Source of the DNA: Dirofilaria immitis
Lineage: Eukaryota > Nematoda > Chromadorea > Rhabditida > Onchocercidae
NCBI GenBank assembly: GCA_024305405.1
Contig: JAKNDB010000098.1
Coordinates: 3,467,501-3,531,500 of the forward strand
Direction of reading: 5' to 3'
Length of the DNA: 64,000 bases
The notes beneath the pieces were generated by a model. It ran no database searches, was not told the DNA's origin, and was given only the letters and a program-made list of their open reading frames with translations. A program made the position numbers and the translations under genes. Position 1 is the first letter of the stretch. Each line of letters starts with the position of its first letter. Positions 27,490 through 39,992 of this stretch are shown one piece after another.

Positions 27490-28437
27490 TTTATGATTTG
27501 ACAATTATTCATTTCTGTTTCCTTTTCACAATATCATCGGCCTTATAGCCGATTTTTTCATAATACATCTTCATTTGCTGTTTCTTCCCATAAATTCATT
27601 ATTTTCTTTTATAACTGGTTGATGATAATAGGCGGTGATAATTGATGATTTATTTCTAATTGAAATGTTTTTTTTCTATTCCATATATTTAAATGAAAAG
27701 GCTGTATTTTCTTTTCTTATTGCTTTTTCTTTTTTTTCTTTGTATCCTTTTGTTATTTATGTTTGCCCGTGTCTTAGTGACAGATTCATGAATTATTTTA
27801 TGCGGATTATGTAAACAAAAATTTGATGAAACTGAAAAAAAATTATTTATGGTAAGCTAACTAGGTGAGCAGTTGAATCGTTATTTAATTTTCCTTTTTT
27901 TTATTTGCTTATTCTATTTCTATTGCTAAAAAAATGTTTCTGAAAAAGTAAAAATTTGCTCGATGAAATGAATTTTAAACACATTATTTTTATTATTACG
28001 CAATTAACTGACATCTACACAGCAATTATTTGTAATGCTAAATTGCTGCTGCTTTATAAAGATTCATAAGAATTTAAACTGTTAAATCTTTGTGTTTTTT
28101 ACACTTTAGCATGCTCTGGGGAAATTTTGAGAAATTCATTAATAAGAAGAAATAAATGCACAATAAATCAACATAGGCAACAAATACGATAAAGTTTACT
28201 GCTACAATAAGAACGAGAATAATGAAAATTATTGACCTGATTCATTTTGAGTATATAACAAAATAAGGGAGAATGGGAGAGATATATACAATGTGATTAT
28301 AAAAAGCGCTCTATCTTTTGGAATGATAATAACAGTTTTCTATCAAATCATGAACTGAAGATTTGTAATTTTCGCAAATCAGGGATGAGTTAGAGCAGAT
28401 TTTGTATTATAAATGCATTTTATATGAAACCAATCTA
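27490..28437. other. 3' UTR interval between convergent genes
   Basis: AT-rich sequence between the USP19-like stop and the ASCC1 stop. No conserved reading frame is seen. It must contain both polyadenylation regions, but no single signal stands out. Confidence 0.5.
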
Positions 28438-31400
28438 TTATAAATCTTGAGGTGCTTGAGGTAGTGTCACATCTTCAGCACTATCTGTTATTTTATTCAA
28501 TTCAAAGGTTCCAATCGAGGAATAGTATCCGCGTTCATCTACTGATCCATGTAAATTCGATATATGGATCTAGAAAACAGAACAAATAAATGTGGAAGAT
28601 ATGCAACTGTTTAGATGTGTTTAGTCTATCTTCCCGGTCAAAGTTTGCCAGTCAAAAAATCGATATTCGTTGGATGGTTTACCATGTAAATATGGATATA
28701 TATAAAGCTGCAGCTATTAATACTGCTAATAAGAATACATGCCAAGCAAACCCTAATCATTCCTTGATTTTAGTTTTTTCAACTTAGGATTTGTTGTTTC
28801 TGTAATTTACATATAATATTTATAAAATAGTTTGTAGGAACTTTATAGATTGTATTTTACTTCCTTGTTGCTACTCGGGAATGTGTGACACTCTATGATT
28901 CTCGAAAGGTAAGGTATCTTCTGGTTTACCCATCTTTCCTTCATAATCGTAACTTTTATGAAAAGTCAGTGTTTTGAAATTGTCACTTATCTAAAGTTTT
29001 TCAAAAATAAACTTACTTCAGCTATTGCAACTTTTCCAAACTCATAGTTCCCGTATTTCTCCAACAACTTCGTTACGTCCATCCTTGCTCTTTTCTTTTT
29101 CTTTTCCCACTGGAAAATTGTATTTTAATTCTTGATAAAATGATAATAAATCATAAGGAATCAGATTTTTTTAAATCTTGCAATACTGACCATATATCTG
29201 GTATTCATTAGAGTTAAATGTATTTTTACTGAATCTTGCTGTGGGGCGAAACCTGTATCGCTCATCGCTTCTGCTATTGTGTTGACGACATCGGATAGTC
29301 TGAAAAAAAAAGTAACTTGGTAAACATGCGAACTTGATGAAATACCAACAAAAGACAAAAGAAAATCAAAATTCGAAAAGTAAGGAAACGAACTTCTCTG
29401 AAGAAGTTAGAGCATACAATACATGAACACGAGTTGGATCGTCGTTCATGATTTCTAATCCTTTAATTTCCACTTCCAGTGGTTTACCATCCAAAATTTC
29501 ACTTAAATATTTAGCTAGTAAAAATTTCAAAAAGAATTCGAAACATCAAATTGTATTAAATTAACTAATTTTATATATAAATGAAATAGATTTACGATTG
29601 CTGATTGAATACCGTACTAAATCGTTTGGATTATTTAATTGACGTAATTTTAGCTCATCTGTATACATTAATTACCACAAATTCCGCTGTAGTGAAGCTA
29701 AGTGCCTCCTAATCTAAAGATACAACGAGGACCAAATATAAAAACGAAATGAAATAAATTAAAATAAAAATACTTCACGCGCGTTCTGATCAGTGTTTCA
29801 AGTGAATTCGATACTGATTTTTCTTCATCAGCATCCAACAATGATAGCATGGTGATCGTTAAATGTAGTTTTCTTGGTTCTTGAAAGACCGCTTCTTCTC
29901 TACAAGAATCCTGCAAGAAGAAGCATTTGAAAATCTAGAAATGAATGCACATAATACGATACAAATTTTCACGGAAATATTTTTTAGAATGTCGGCAAAC
30001 TTCTTCTTATCAGATAATCTACATGATAAAATTATAAATAAGTCGGAATAACTTGTTTTTTTGGGAAGCGAAAAGAATTCTTATTAGAAAAGATAAAAAT
30101 AAGACGTTTACCGATAATTCCTCATCATTTTTAATTGTATCCACAAATTTGAGAAAATTATCTTTAATAATGTCATGCGTCATAGGAATTGAAACAAAAT
30201 GTGTATAGGAAGCTCTACCACGTGCTTCATGAATTATTAGTTCGATTCTATCACGACAACGCATTATACTTTCCTCTGACGTCATTGACACAATCTCTGT
30301 AACAAAGAAACCGGAAGATGCAACAGGCAAAATTTTCGCAAACACAGAAATGGTTATTTTGAATATTATTTGAAGATGACGATGATTAGGCAATATACGG
30401 CTGCTACATGCTTGTTCAGAGTTGAAGCGTAGAAAAAATAAATATAAATTATATCACATAGTTTAAAAAGATGTGACCTTACCTTATTACCTGACCATTG
30501 CAATATTTGAGAAAATTAAACGATACATTAAACATATTACGCTACGTTCTACCAACAATGACCCAGCCTTTGCAATAATATAGAATATTAAAAATAGAAA
30601 GCTATACGTCGATAAAAGACAAAATAAAATGAGATGTCACCAATACATTTTATATGAAAATTGATATGGTTCAAAAACTATAAAGGAAATCGCTACATAC
30701 CTACAGGACGCTTATTTTTTTCCTCATCGGAAAATTCAATCGACAACTCGTCTCTTCTTCAATTTTCCTTTTCATTGTTCCTTTCGGCCCAATTACAAAA
30801 CGCCGTAAGAGAGCAGGAATTTCAATCCTTAAACAGGTAAAAATCAACAAATCAACAACCACCAAGATTATCCTTGGAGTTCTCAATATTTAGAATCTGA
30901 TCTTCTTTAAATCGAATAACTTCAGTTATCGCTACTCACGACTTCATAAGTTTTGTTGCTTACATCAGCAAGAAAAAGAATTGTTTTTAAAATTTAATGC
31001 TGATAATGGTTTTAGTTTTCCTTTTTTTGTTTTAGAAAATAAAAATAGAAATACCAATAGCAAAAATTACTTAGCTGTCCATTTCTTAGTTTTTTTATTA
31101 TAATTTACAATAAATTTTTGCTTCGCTCTAATAGATCGTCATCTGTTTCATCGGCCATATCTGTTGTTAGGAGATCACTCGATTCACTAGTCGTTGATTT
31201 CATTTCGTCAGAACTATTTGACGCATCAACTGCAATAATTCTTCATATTTGTTATAATTCCAAAAAAGATGCCATTAACGAGTTCAAGCGATAGAATTTG
31301 AAATTAAGCGAAAATAAAGAAATGTTTTGCAAAACACGCGCTATGTCATCATTTCAAACATGAAATATTTATCTAAGAACAAATAATAATATTGAATAGA

Positions 31401-32475
31401 AAGAGACGGACAATTTGCTGGATTAGCATGACTAATATTTATTGGATTACAAGAATCTATACCTACTCTATATATATTTAAACTTGTAATCTGAACATAT
31501 TTAATGTAACTGACAATTTTAGCATCTTCATCAAATTTCATTTGGAATTTCAACAATGCATGTATTATTTGAAGGAATGAAAAATATTATTTGAAAGAAT
31601 GAAAAAAGTCAATCGTTGGTGTAACAAACCAGATGAATTACAAGAATCGCTTTCACCGTATAAATCGGCTGTATCGCCGGTTCCAAAATTTAGCTCATAT
31701 TCATTTCTAAAAAATAGCAACGAACTTAATCATTCTATAAGTATATTAACTTTAAAAGATTATTCAATTACAAGTATGAGATATGATTTTTTAATATAAT
31801 ATAAAATTCTACTGATTGCCAGAAATATCTTTAATAATGTTGTTTAATTCGGAAGGACTTACCAACTGATAACTCAATTAAGGAATAAAAACTAATAAAT
31901 GGTAGAAAAAAGTGAAATAATTGAAATGGATATGATATGTATAATTTTATTCCATCTTCTCGCTTTACACGACAAGCAAAAACCAAATGTGAAATCTCCG
32001 TAGCATCCTGCTGATGAAACGCCAAAACTAATCTATACTTTAATCCTTCAATTGTTTTGATTTTTGTGTAGTACGATAAATGCAAATGATGCATGAGAAT
32101 CTACATAACTTTTCTATGACTGACGAATCTCGATAAATCTCTAAACTTGATTATAATAAGTATATTAAGCACTTTAAATATGATTACTTCTATGCTTAAA
32201 CCTTTAGACTATATTAAAAATCCTAGATCTGTTATATAAGTTCTATACAAATTATTATTTAAAACATAATATACCGAAATATGGAAGTTCCACATATTTT
32301 ATAATTATGCATTTCTGGTACACAACACCGATATCATTTTGGTATTAATTAAAGAAATAAAACTTAAAAAGTCAATGGTGATAGAAATTTTTTCTAACCT
32401 TCGTATCGTTTGAATATTACGCCTATAAATACGGCCATCAATTTCATAAGTTGGAACGAATAATGGAAAATTCAT
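28438..32475 (-). CDS. ASCC1: ASCC1 homologue (KH domain plus 2H-phosphoesterase-like fold)
   Basis: Subunit of the activating signal cointegrator complex, linked to transcription and ASCC3/ALKBH3 alkylation repair (family knowledge). Firm exons: 30701-30827, 30112-30296, 29779-29910, 29394-29514, 29191-29299, 29017-29109, 28438-28569. The KH domain carries RRFVIGPKGTMKRKIEEE with the GxxG loop. The AKAP7-like domain has ARGRASYTHFVSIPM, the first HxT as KLHLTITML, DGKPLEVEIKGLEIMNDDP, and the second HxT as KIHLTLMNT. The tail has KYGNYEFGKVAIAE. Likely N-terminal exons are 32399-32498 (YEIDGRIYRRN resembles the IDGRNYRKN start of ASCC1, Met at 32475) and 31630-31706 (acidic). The KH exon needs one extra base at 30729-30734, after which DEEKNKRPVEIV reads through the splice. 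The 29779/29514 junction is also off by one. Confidence 0.85.
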
Positions 32476-33679
32476 TGATGAAGTGATTAATAAATTATCT
32501 GCAAATTATAAATAATATTATAATCATCTACTTTTGCAAATATTAATTTCTTATTTCAATTAATTTCAATGAGTTAATTTAATTCGTCGTTATAATTCAT
32601 TTAATCACTCCTATACAAACTTCAGTCGACTAGCGATATCTCAAAGTTTGAATAACATTAGTGCAAATTATCATTATCAGTATTAATTATAATTGGCATG
32701 TAAATATTAATGATATCATATGTAATGTTAATGTCTGATGTACAGAAACTTAATCGTAATTTCTCGAGAACGAATTCGTTTGCAATTTTAAGTCTTCAAA
32801 GGAAAGATTCAGTAATGAATTAACTGATTCATTAGCATAAAAGATCGAAAGAATAGGATAGATTATAAAATAAGTTAACCTTTTTGAAATGATCCAAGTA
32901 ATAGTCGTTCGAAATGTTTGAACAATTTTATCGCCGTTCCCGATAAACGCATCAATATCGGAAAAATAGTTTGACGTATATTATGCACGTATCCTGTAAA
33001 AGACCAAACTTAATAAATTTGCATTTGAACTAAAAATTTAATTTTACGTTTCGTTTCCGAACAACAAGGCATATGAAAATTTTCGGGAATTTGCTTTGTT
33101 TACGTAAACATATCGTTTACGTAAACATTTATAATGAAGACTGCTTCGAGAAATACATTTACGAAGCCATTCCGAGTCTACATGCAATTTCTGGTTGAAT
33201 TTTCGATTGAGCGGTAGTGTGAAGAAATTCTAAAATTTTGCTACATTTCGTGCGTAAACATTTAGAATATAGTGTAATTCCAGAAATCTACATATGAAGC
33301 AATTCTGATCATACGTAGATTTTCACGTACGGAGTTCAGTACGAAATTTTTGATTCAAATTCCTATCAAATGAATGTATAAAAATTTCTGGAATTTTGCT
33401 TTGTTTCATAAATAAGCATTTGAAAAGTATAATATTTGATGTACGAGAAGTTCGTAGATGAGCATTTAGAAAGTGTAACATTTCCATACGACAAGTTCAC
33501 GTACGAAATCATACGTTACATGTAATGTTTCGTAGATGAGCATTTAGAAAGTATAACATTTCCGTATGACAAGTTCACGTACGAAATCATACGTTACATG
33601 TAATCAGCCACCAACATTAATTATTTAAAAAAATACACCTCAAGTATTTAACCATTTCGTTAGTATGAACTCGGGCCAT
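31105..33679 (-). CDS. Unidentified gene, exons intermingled with ASCC1 5' part
   Basis: Several segments look coding but are not recognised. 33639-33679 starts MARVHTNEMVKYL. 32880-32993 reads IRQTIFPILMRLSGTAIKLF. 31863-32100 reads HHLHLSYYTKIKTIEGLKYR and LVLAFHQQDATEIS. 31105-31229 is Ser/Thr/Asp-rich, with DLLTTDMADETDDDLLERSK before TAA. The last two join in phase through a strong GTAAGT donor. 32880-32993 joins in phase to 32399-32498, which also resembles the ASCC1 N-terminus. So either one gene ends at 31105 and ASCC1 starts downstream, or two same-strand genes overlap. I could not resolve the model and assign no function. Confidence 0.35.
33098..33126. promoter_or_regulatory. Paired forkhead-like palindromes
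   Basis: Two identical 12-bp palindromes, GTTTACGTAAAC, lie at 33098-33109 and 33115-33126, spaced 17 bases start to start. Each contains TGTTTAC- or GTAAACA-type forkhead core words. They lie at the 5' side of the minus-strand cluster and upstream of the GPS2-like gene. Confidence 0.5.
33451..33604. repeat. 78-bp tandem duplication rich in ACGT words
   Basis: Two copies (from 33451 and from 33529) with only a few differences. Both contain GTTCACGTACGAAATCATAC. There is no coding potential. The sequence lies in an intergenic or intronic region between divergent genes. Confidence 0.85.
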
Positions 33680-34493
33680 CTTTACACTCGTACTTTTTGA
33701 AACTTATTTATTCTCGCTCGACTCGACTTATGCTTGTGTGGCCTGGTTATGGGTTTTGTTGGCCGTCATTTGATAGTTAACTTAGGATAAAATGATAAAC
33801 CTTATCTATGAATTAATTTAGTATGAAATTTCATTTAAATTTTCTAAACCGAATTGAAGCATCGAATCGATTCAAATTAATTATTATTTTAATTTTATAA
33901 ATTTATAATTTAAGCTTAAATTTATTTGGCATTGAAATTTATATTTAAATTATATCAATTATTTATCATTTTTTCTTTCATAATTATACATTCTCTTACG
34001 TTTTCGTTTTTTTTTTTTTAAATTTTAATCGTTTACTTAAATTCATTGCTATAACTTAAATTTTAATTTAAATTCCAATTAAAATTTTGATTTACAAAAT
34101 CGATTTGAACTTTTATAATTTTAATTTCGATTTACTAAGGAAATCTTCAGAGAAGTAAAAAGAGAGAAGAGAAGAGATAAATGAATTTACTATAAAAAGA
34201 AAAAAATATCGTGTAAATAAGATTATTAGGTAAATTTAGTAATCAATTATACGGTAATTAATTGATCGATTATACGATTAATTAGTTAATCAATTATACG
34301 ATTAATTATTAATTAATTAGCAAAAATTACTATATTTTTTAAAATATTTTCCATACAGTTTTAGATTTAGATTTAATCAATTTATTTTAATTAATCGTTT
34401 TTCTTTTTCAATTATTTAAATTATGAATGTATGAATACTTTTTCACTTTTAACTTTTTTCTTGTTTCAAACAATAAATTTTGCAGCTTTATAA
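33680..34493. promoter_or_regulatory. Divergent intergenic region
   Basis: AT-rich sequence between the minus-strand cluster and the plus-strand GPS2-like gene. A less AT-rich patch lies at about 33664-33780 (TCTCGCTCGACTCGACT). The TTTTGCAG at 34478-34485 sits 8 bases before the GPS2-like ATG and is a likely spliced-leader acceptor. Confidence 0.45.
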
Positions 34494-36230
34494 ATGCCTG
34501 ATAATATATCACCAACCATATCACCAACCATATCAACAATGACAACAACAACAACAACAGCAACAACAACAGCAGCAACAACAACAACAATATCAACAGC
34601 AACAACTATTGCTACAGCAATAACAACAACAACAACAGCAACAACACCACCAGCATCACTACCATCACCATCACCACTACCACCATTACCGCTACCACCA
34701 CCACCACAACCACCACCACAACCATCAACAACAACAACAACAATAACAGCAACAGAAACAACAGTAACAACAATAACAACAACAACAACAATAACAACAA
34801 CAACGACAACAACAACAATATCACCACTACCAACAATAACAGCAGTACAAACAACAACAACACCAACAAATGTATCAGTAGCACCAGTAGTAGCTTCTTC
34901 ATCAATTACTGATAAACGTATGGCCGAATTCTTATCACGAAGACGTGGAATAGGAAAAACATTACCGGTTGGTTGGAAACCATTATTACCACCAACAGAT
35001 GCTGTACGCCAAAAATATTAGATCAAATTATGACACGACGTAAAGAAGAAGAACGAGGTTTCATATGTTTTCAATTAAAGTATTTAAAAAATTTTCAAAC
35101 AATTTTGATTAAAAAAAATTTATGTAAAAAGAAAACAACAACAAAAACTTTATAATTAATTGTATATTTATTCGATTATTTCATTTATTCAATCGTATAT
35201 TAAATGATAAATAATCACAAATGATAAGATAAGACAATATCAATAATGATAACTGGTCTTTTTCTTTTTCTTTTTTTTTATAATAGACAACTATTTTCTT
35301 TAATTTCTGTTTTTATTCATAGATTATAAATTAGCTAAATTATTTTTTTTTTATCAGAGCATTTTTAAAGAGTACTTCAGTGGATTTAATTCTAAGTTAA
35401 CTGATAACAAGCTTAATATCATAAGTATATTAGTTCAACACATTAATTCATTTTTCTAAAAAGTACATTCGTGAATTTAATTCTAACTCAATTGATAGTA
35501 ACGCAACTGATAATTCTAACTCAACTTAATATCATAAGTATATTAGTTTGACTCATTGATTTATCTTTCATCGATGGATTTAATTTTTATTTTTATTATC
35601 GTAACTTAAAATGATAATTTCAAAGTTATAATTTATGTAAATATGTGATGTATAATTATCGGAAATTGTTTTCAGATCGTGCAGAACGTGCAGCACGTGC
35701 TGAAGAACGTAAAAATGAGGAAGAAAAAATGCTTGGTACAAAGAAGAAATAAGCGAATGTGAAAAAAGTAAGTAATTAATTTCATATTTTTCAATTATCA
35801 TGAGGATAAAAAATACACCTATATCTCTTACTTTTTTTAAATAGATTGTTTAGTTATAATTTAATGGGAAATGACATGAATTAAAACTACTATCTTCTAC
35901 ATGATATCGGAATATATTACGAAATAAATCATTTTTACGCATATAAAATTAGCTACGATATTTAGTAGAATAATCAGTAGTAGAAATTAAAATTGTATAT
36001 AAAATTACGATACTTATAGAATAATCAGTAGTAGAAGTTGAAAATGTGTATAAATAAAGTTATCAATTTCAGATTCAATTTTTGAATGCTAGAAAAATTG
36101 AATTAGATGAAGCAAAAGTAAATTATTCGCGGAACTCAAAGAAGTTGTAGCAAAATCAAAAGATCGAACTCAGAATCAAGCTGCTTTTTATAATCAATTA
36201 ATTCAATCGCAAACACGGAATAAAGTTTGA
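34494..36230 (+). CDS. Putative GPS2 homologue with Thr/Pro-rich N-terminus
   Basis: Three exons: 34494-35057, 35676-35767, 36073-36230. The N-terminal 130 or so residues are almost pure Thr/Pro/Ser/Ile from ACA-type repeats. Then come MAEFLSRRRGIGKTLPVGWK, an Arg/Glu-rich coiled coil (RRKEEERDRAERAARAEER) and ARKIELDEAKVNLFAELKEV. Order and character match the N-terminal coiled coil of G-protein pathway suppressor 2, an NCoR/SMRT-HDAC3 co-repressor subunit (inference from pattern). Frame is lost at A5 35011-35015, near 35750 and at 36123-36124, and each is cured by one added base. The exon 2/3 phase remains unresolved. The start codon follows a stop by zero codons and an acceptor by 8 bases, so it is well supported. 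Other coiled-coil proteins are possible. Confidence 0.6.
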
Positions 36231-36569
36231 ACGAAGTAATCACTTCCTTCAGTTATAGTAGCATTAATGCAATGTTGTCTTTTCAAGTTTTTAGATTCTG
36301 AATATGACAAAGACTGAATCAAAGTCTTATTTTTGAGATAATGGAAATTCATTGTATTTTACTGCAAACAAGAGTCATTATGAGTTGATGATACTAGTAA
36401 CATATCTTTGTTTGTCTCGAAAAATACCTGTTTTACCGATTTCAGGTGTTTCAGAATAAGAATACAGATTGTAAGATCAGTTTCGATAAGACAGTTTGCT
36501 GCTGATGAAGTATTCTGATGTTGCAATCACAAGTACAAATTCCAATTTGCAGATATGCATCGTGAAGCA

Positions 36570-36846
36570 GCATGATTGCCTTACCATACCTTTTTGTCTG
36601 ATGGTTGCTGAAGAATTGATAGCTATAAGAATTGTTTAGAGTTCTTACCCTTTTACGATTTCAATGATCTGAAAAATATGATCTGACTTAGATCATTTTT
36701 ATCAGCATGATCGCCTTCCTGTCTGATGATTGTTAAAGGATTGATAGATATAAGAATTGCCTAAAGTTCTTTCTTTTTTTATGACTTGAGACGAATCAAT
36801 TTTTTAATGATCTGAAAAATATGATCTAACTTAGATTATTTTTATA
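36570..36846. repeat. Tandem duplication, about 136 bp
   Basis: Two diverged units, about 36570-36706 and 36707-36846, share GATAGATATAAGAATTG-type and TGATCTGAAAAATATGATCT words. The duplication is in intergenic DNA 3' of the GPS2-like gene. Confidence 0.65.
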
Positions 36847-39800
36847 AGAAGTTATGTAAATCGTTCTTGAGAAATATTTGAAGAAAATTATTGGAATATT
36901 TTCCTTAGTTCGGCTTTGAATAATGTGGTTGAAAAGCTTTGGTTAGAATTTCAGAAAAATTTAAAGTAAGAACCGAGAATTTTGGTATTGATTTGACTGT
37001 GGCAAATTATATTTTACACTTGTTTGTTGTTTTTAATTGTATTTTATTATTTAATACTTTGCCTTCAAATAGTATAAAATTACAATTGCTTTGCTTTCAT
37101 TTAAATAAAACATTAACTTATTTGACAACAATGGAGAATTAAATAAATTATTTGCTTTTCAGTATTCCAATTCATATTTATAAAAATATAAATCTATCAT
37201 ATTGATTAAGTTGAAACAAAGTTGATTTTTAAGTTTTTTTTGATATGCTTCTCTAAATTTTTATAAATTATCAGAGTTAATATGCCTTATATCGCTGAAA
37301 TTTCCTAATTTAGTCCAATATTTTGCTTAATTATATTGACTTGGCTGAATGGTTATGAATTGAAATTTCCGACTAAATCGATACACTGCATACAATTATA
37401 GTGATCGAATAATTGATAAATAATACACCGTTAAATCGTAAGATTAGTAATGATTTGACTAATTTCTTGCGATACAATCAATTTAATGATTTTTTTCACT
37501 TTTTTTATATCTTCGAAGAATTCGATTAAAGAAAACTAATGCACTATATAATCATAAGTATTTTATTAAATTTCCAAATTTTAATTTCAATTCAAAAATT
37601 CATTTTGCATACCTAAATTCCTCACCTGAAAATATCATGTTTTTCGATGTAAATTTCATTCTCATTTATTGCACAAACTAATCGTTACTGATGATAATAA
37701 TAATATTAATTTTGATATAATAGTAATAGTAATAGTAATCATAATAATAAAGGTTAATAAACAAAGGTAAGATGAGCCAAAGTAATAATGGGTAGGATAA
37801 TCATTATAATAGAGAATTTTGTATTTGGCATATTGCGATTAAGTGATTAAATGATTTTTTATTTATCATTCTATTATTATTATTATTGATATATAATTAG
37901 AAACCGGTTATTTAGTTATTTTTTATTTTCTATTTTTATTTTTTTGCTATCTAATATGTAACAGAAAAATTCTATTCATCATATTCTTTCTCATTTCATT
38001 TTTCTATTTCATCATTCATGATATTACTTTTTTTTCTTTTTGAAATTATTATTTCAAAAATGTAAAAGTAAAAAAATCGAATTTGATGGAAAAGAATTGA
38101 AACAATTCTTTAATTACTATAAACTTTTAATTATTTAAGTTCTTTTGTGGGTTTTTAATTATTTAAGTTATTCTTAACATTTTATAAAAAATTTTTACAA
38201 TTCAAATGTTTGTTTTGGAATTAAGAAATATTCAAATTTAGCGCAGCATATTCTCCCATATTTATTTTATGATCGTTGCAAGTAGAATTCTTCAATTATT
38301 GCAAGTTTTCAATTATTTAAGCCTTTCTGTAAGTTTTTGATTATTTAAGTTCTTCTTAACATTTTATAAAAAATTTTTAATTATTTAAGTTCTTCCTAAC
38401 ATTTATAGAAAATTAAAATTGAAATTGAGAAATATTCGAATATTTTCTCCCATATTTATTTTATGATTGGCACTACTGTTTAATAAGCAATTAGAATTCT
38501 TTAATTACTATATGTTTTCAATTATTTAAGTCTTTCTATAAATTTTTAATTACCTAAGTTCTTCCTAATATTTTATAGAAAATTAAAATTGAAATTGTGA
38601 AATATTCGAATATTTTCTCCCATATTTATAAGCAATTAGAATTCTTTAATTACTATATGCTTTCAGTTATTTAAGTCTTTCTATAAATTTTTAATTATTT
38701 AAATTCTTCCTAATATTCATAGAAAATTAAAATTGAAATTGAGAAATATTCGAATATTTTCTCCCATATTTATTTTATGATTGGTACTATTATTTAATAA
38801 GAATTGTTGAGGAAAAATATAACAAATATGGAAAATTTGAATTAAATAGGAAAAATTTTCAAAATTTACAATTCTTTTATCATTTCATTAATTGCACATT
38901 AAAGATTTTATAAGTAAATTTTTAAAAATATAAAAATTTTTAATGAAATTACGAAATTGTATATTTTATTCGAAATTAAATTTTTACTAAAATTTTTAGT
39001 CCAAATTTTTCAATTAAAATAATTTATATTAAATGGCATAAATAATAATTTTACATAACATATCATATAGTAATATCAGCAATAAAATTAAGAATAAGAT
39101 AATATTGATAAGAAAAAGATTAAACTATTTATTTAAAACGAGATAATATTAGAACTCGTATATTGACCTTTTTAACCTTGGGCTATTTTTATTTCGAAAC
39201 TTTTTAGACTTTTAATTCTATTCTATCAAAATATTGTCCTGTGCTTTTTTTTTATATAATTTAGATTTATATATTCAAGAGTAATAAAAAGTTGATTAAC
39301 GTTACGTCAACAACGTGTTTTACGTATTGATTATTCACATTCCGTATATGGCTAAATCAATCGTAATTCCTGTCACGAAAGATGATAACTCGAGAAATGA
39401 TAATGGCAATTCTAAGACAATTGAAGAATGTGGTTAATTATTAAAACTTAAATTTTATCAGATCGAGAGAAAAAATGAATGTAGGGAATATAGCAGAGAA
39501 AAGATTTTATTAAATTAGATGAATTTTCAAAAAGTTTCTATTTTTCGAGATTTTGTAATCTCTCAAATAGATCATTCGAGATTTAATAATCAACCTGAAC
39601 AGATCATTTGGGATTTAATAATCTACTAGAATGAATTATTAAATGGGACCTAAATAGATCATTTGGAATTCAATATCAACCTAAATAGATAATTTGAGAT
39701 TTAATAATGTAAAGCGAAAACTAACATTTTCTTTTCAATAACATATCAACAAATGAATTTTCAGACGATAAAGATTTAATTTTTTTAATTTGAATATTTT

Positions 39801-39992
39801 CTCTAAGAAATTTTCCGTTAATTCGCTTCAGTTTACTGGGATTTTGATGTTTGTTGTTATGGAATGAATAAAAGTTAGCTAGTTCAAAGGTCAAATTCTC
39901 TTTCATACAATTAGGGAATTCATTTCATATATTTCAAATCAAATATTCAAACTTAAATTTAAGTACAATTTTATAATTTTTAATTTCAAATT
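36847..39992. other. Gene-free AT-rich interval
   Basis: I find no conserved coding sequence. It contains poly-ATT/ATA microsatellites near 37690-37900 and a diverged repeat family at about 38100-38810 (TTTTAATTATTTAAGTTCTT with GAATATTTTCTCCCATATTT, three to four units). A single 67-codon plus-strand frame at 36939 lacks splice context and recognisable features. Confidence 0.5.
38100..38810. repeat. Diverged tandem repeats
   Basis: Units of roughly 130-200 bases share AATATTCGAATATTTTCTCC and CTTTAATTACTATA words. There are three to four copies and no coding potential. Confidence 0.65.

Noticed and set aside
31341..31556. Minus-strand ORF with LLKFQMKFDEDAKI
   Set aside because: There is no AG acceptor close upstream and no in-phase partner; probably intronic.
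34408..34905. Leu/Val-rich antisense ORFs opposite the Thr-rich exon
   Set aside because: They are shadows of the ACA repeat; the plus-strand frame has a start context, a continuing conserved segment and splice sites.
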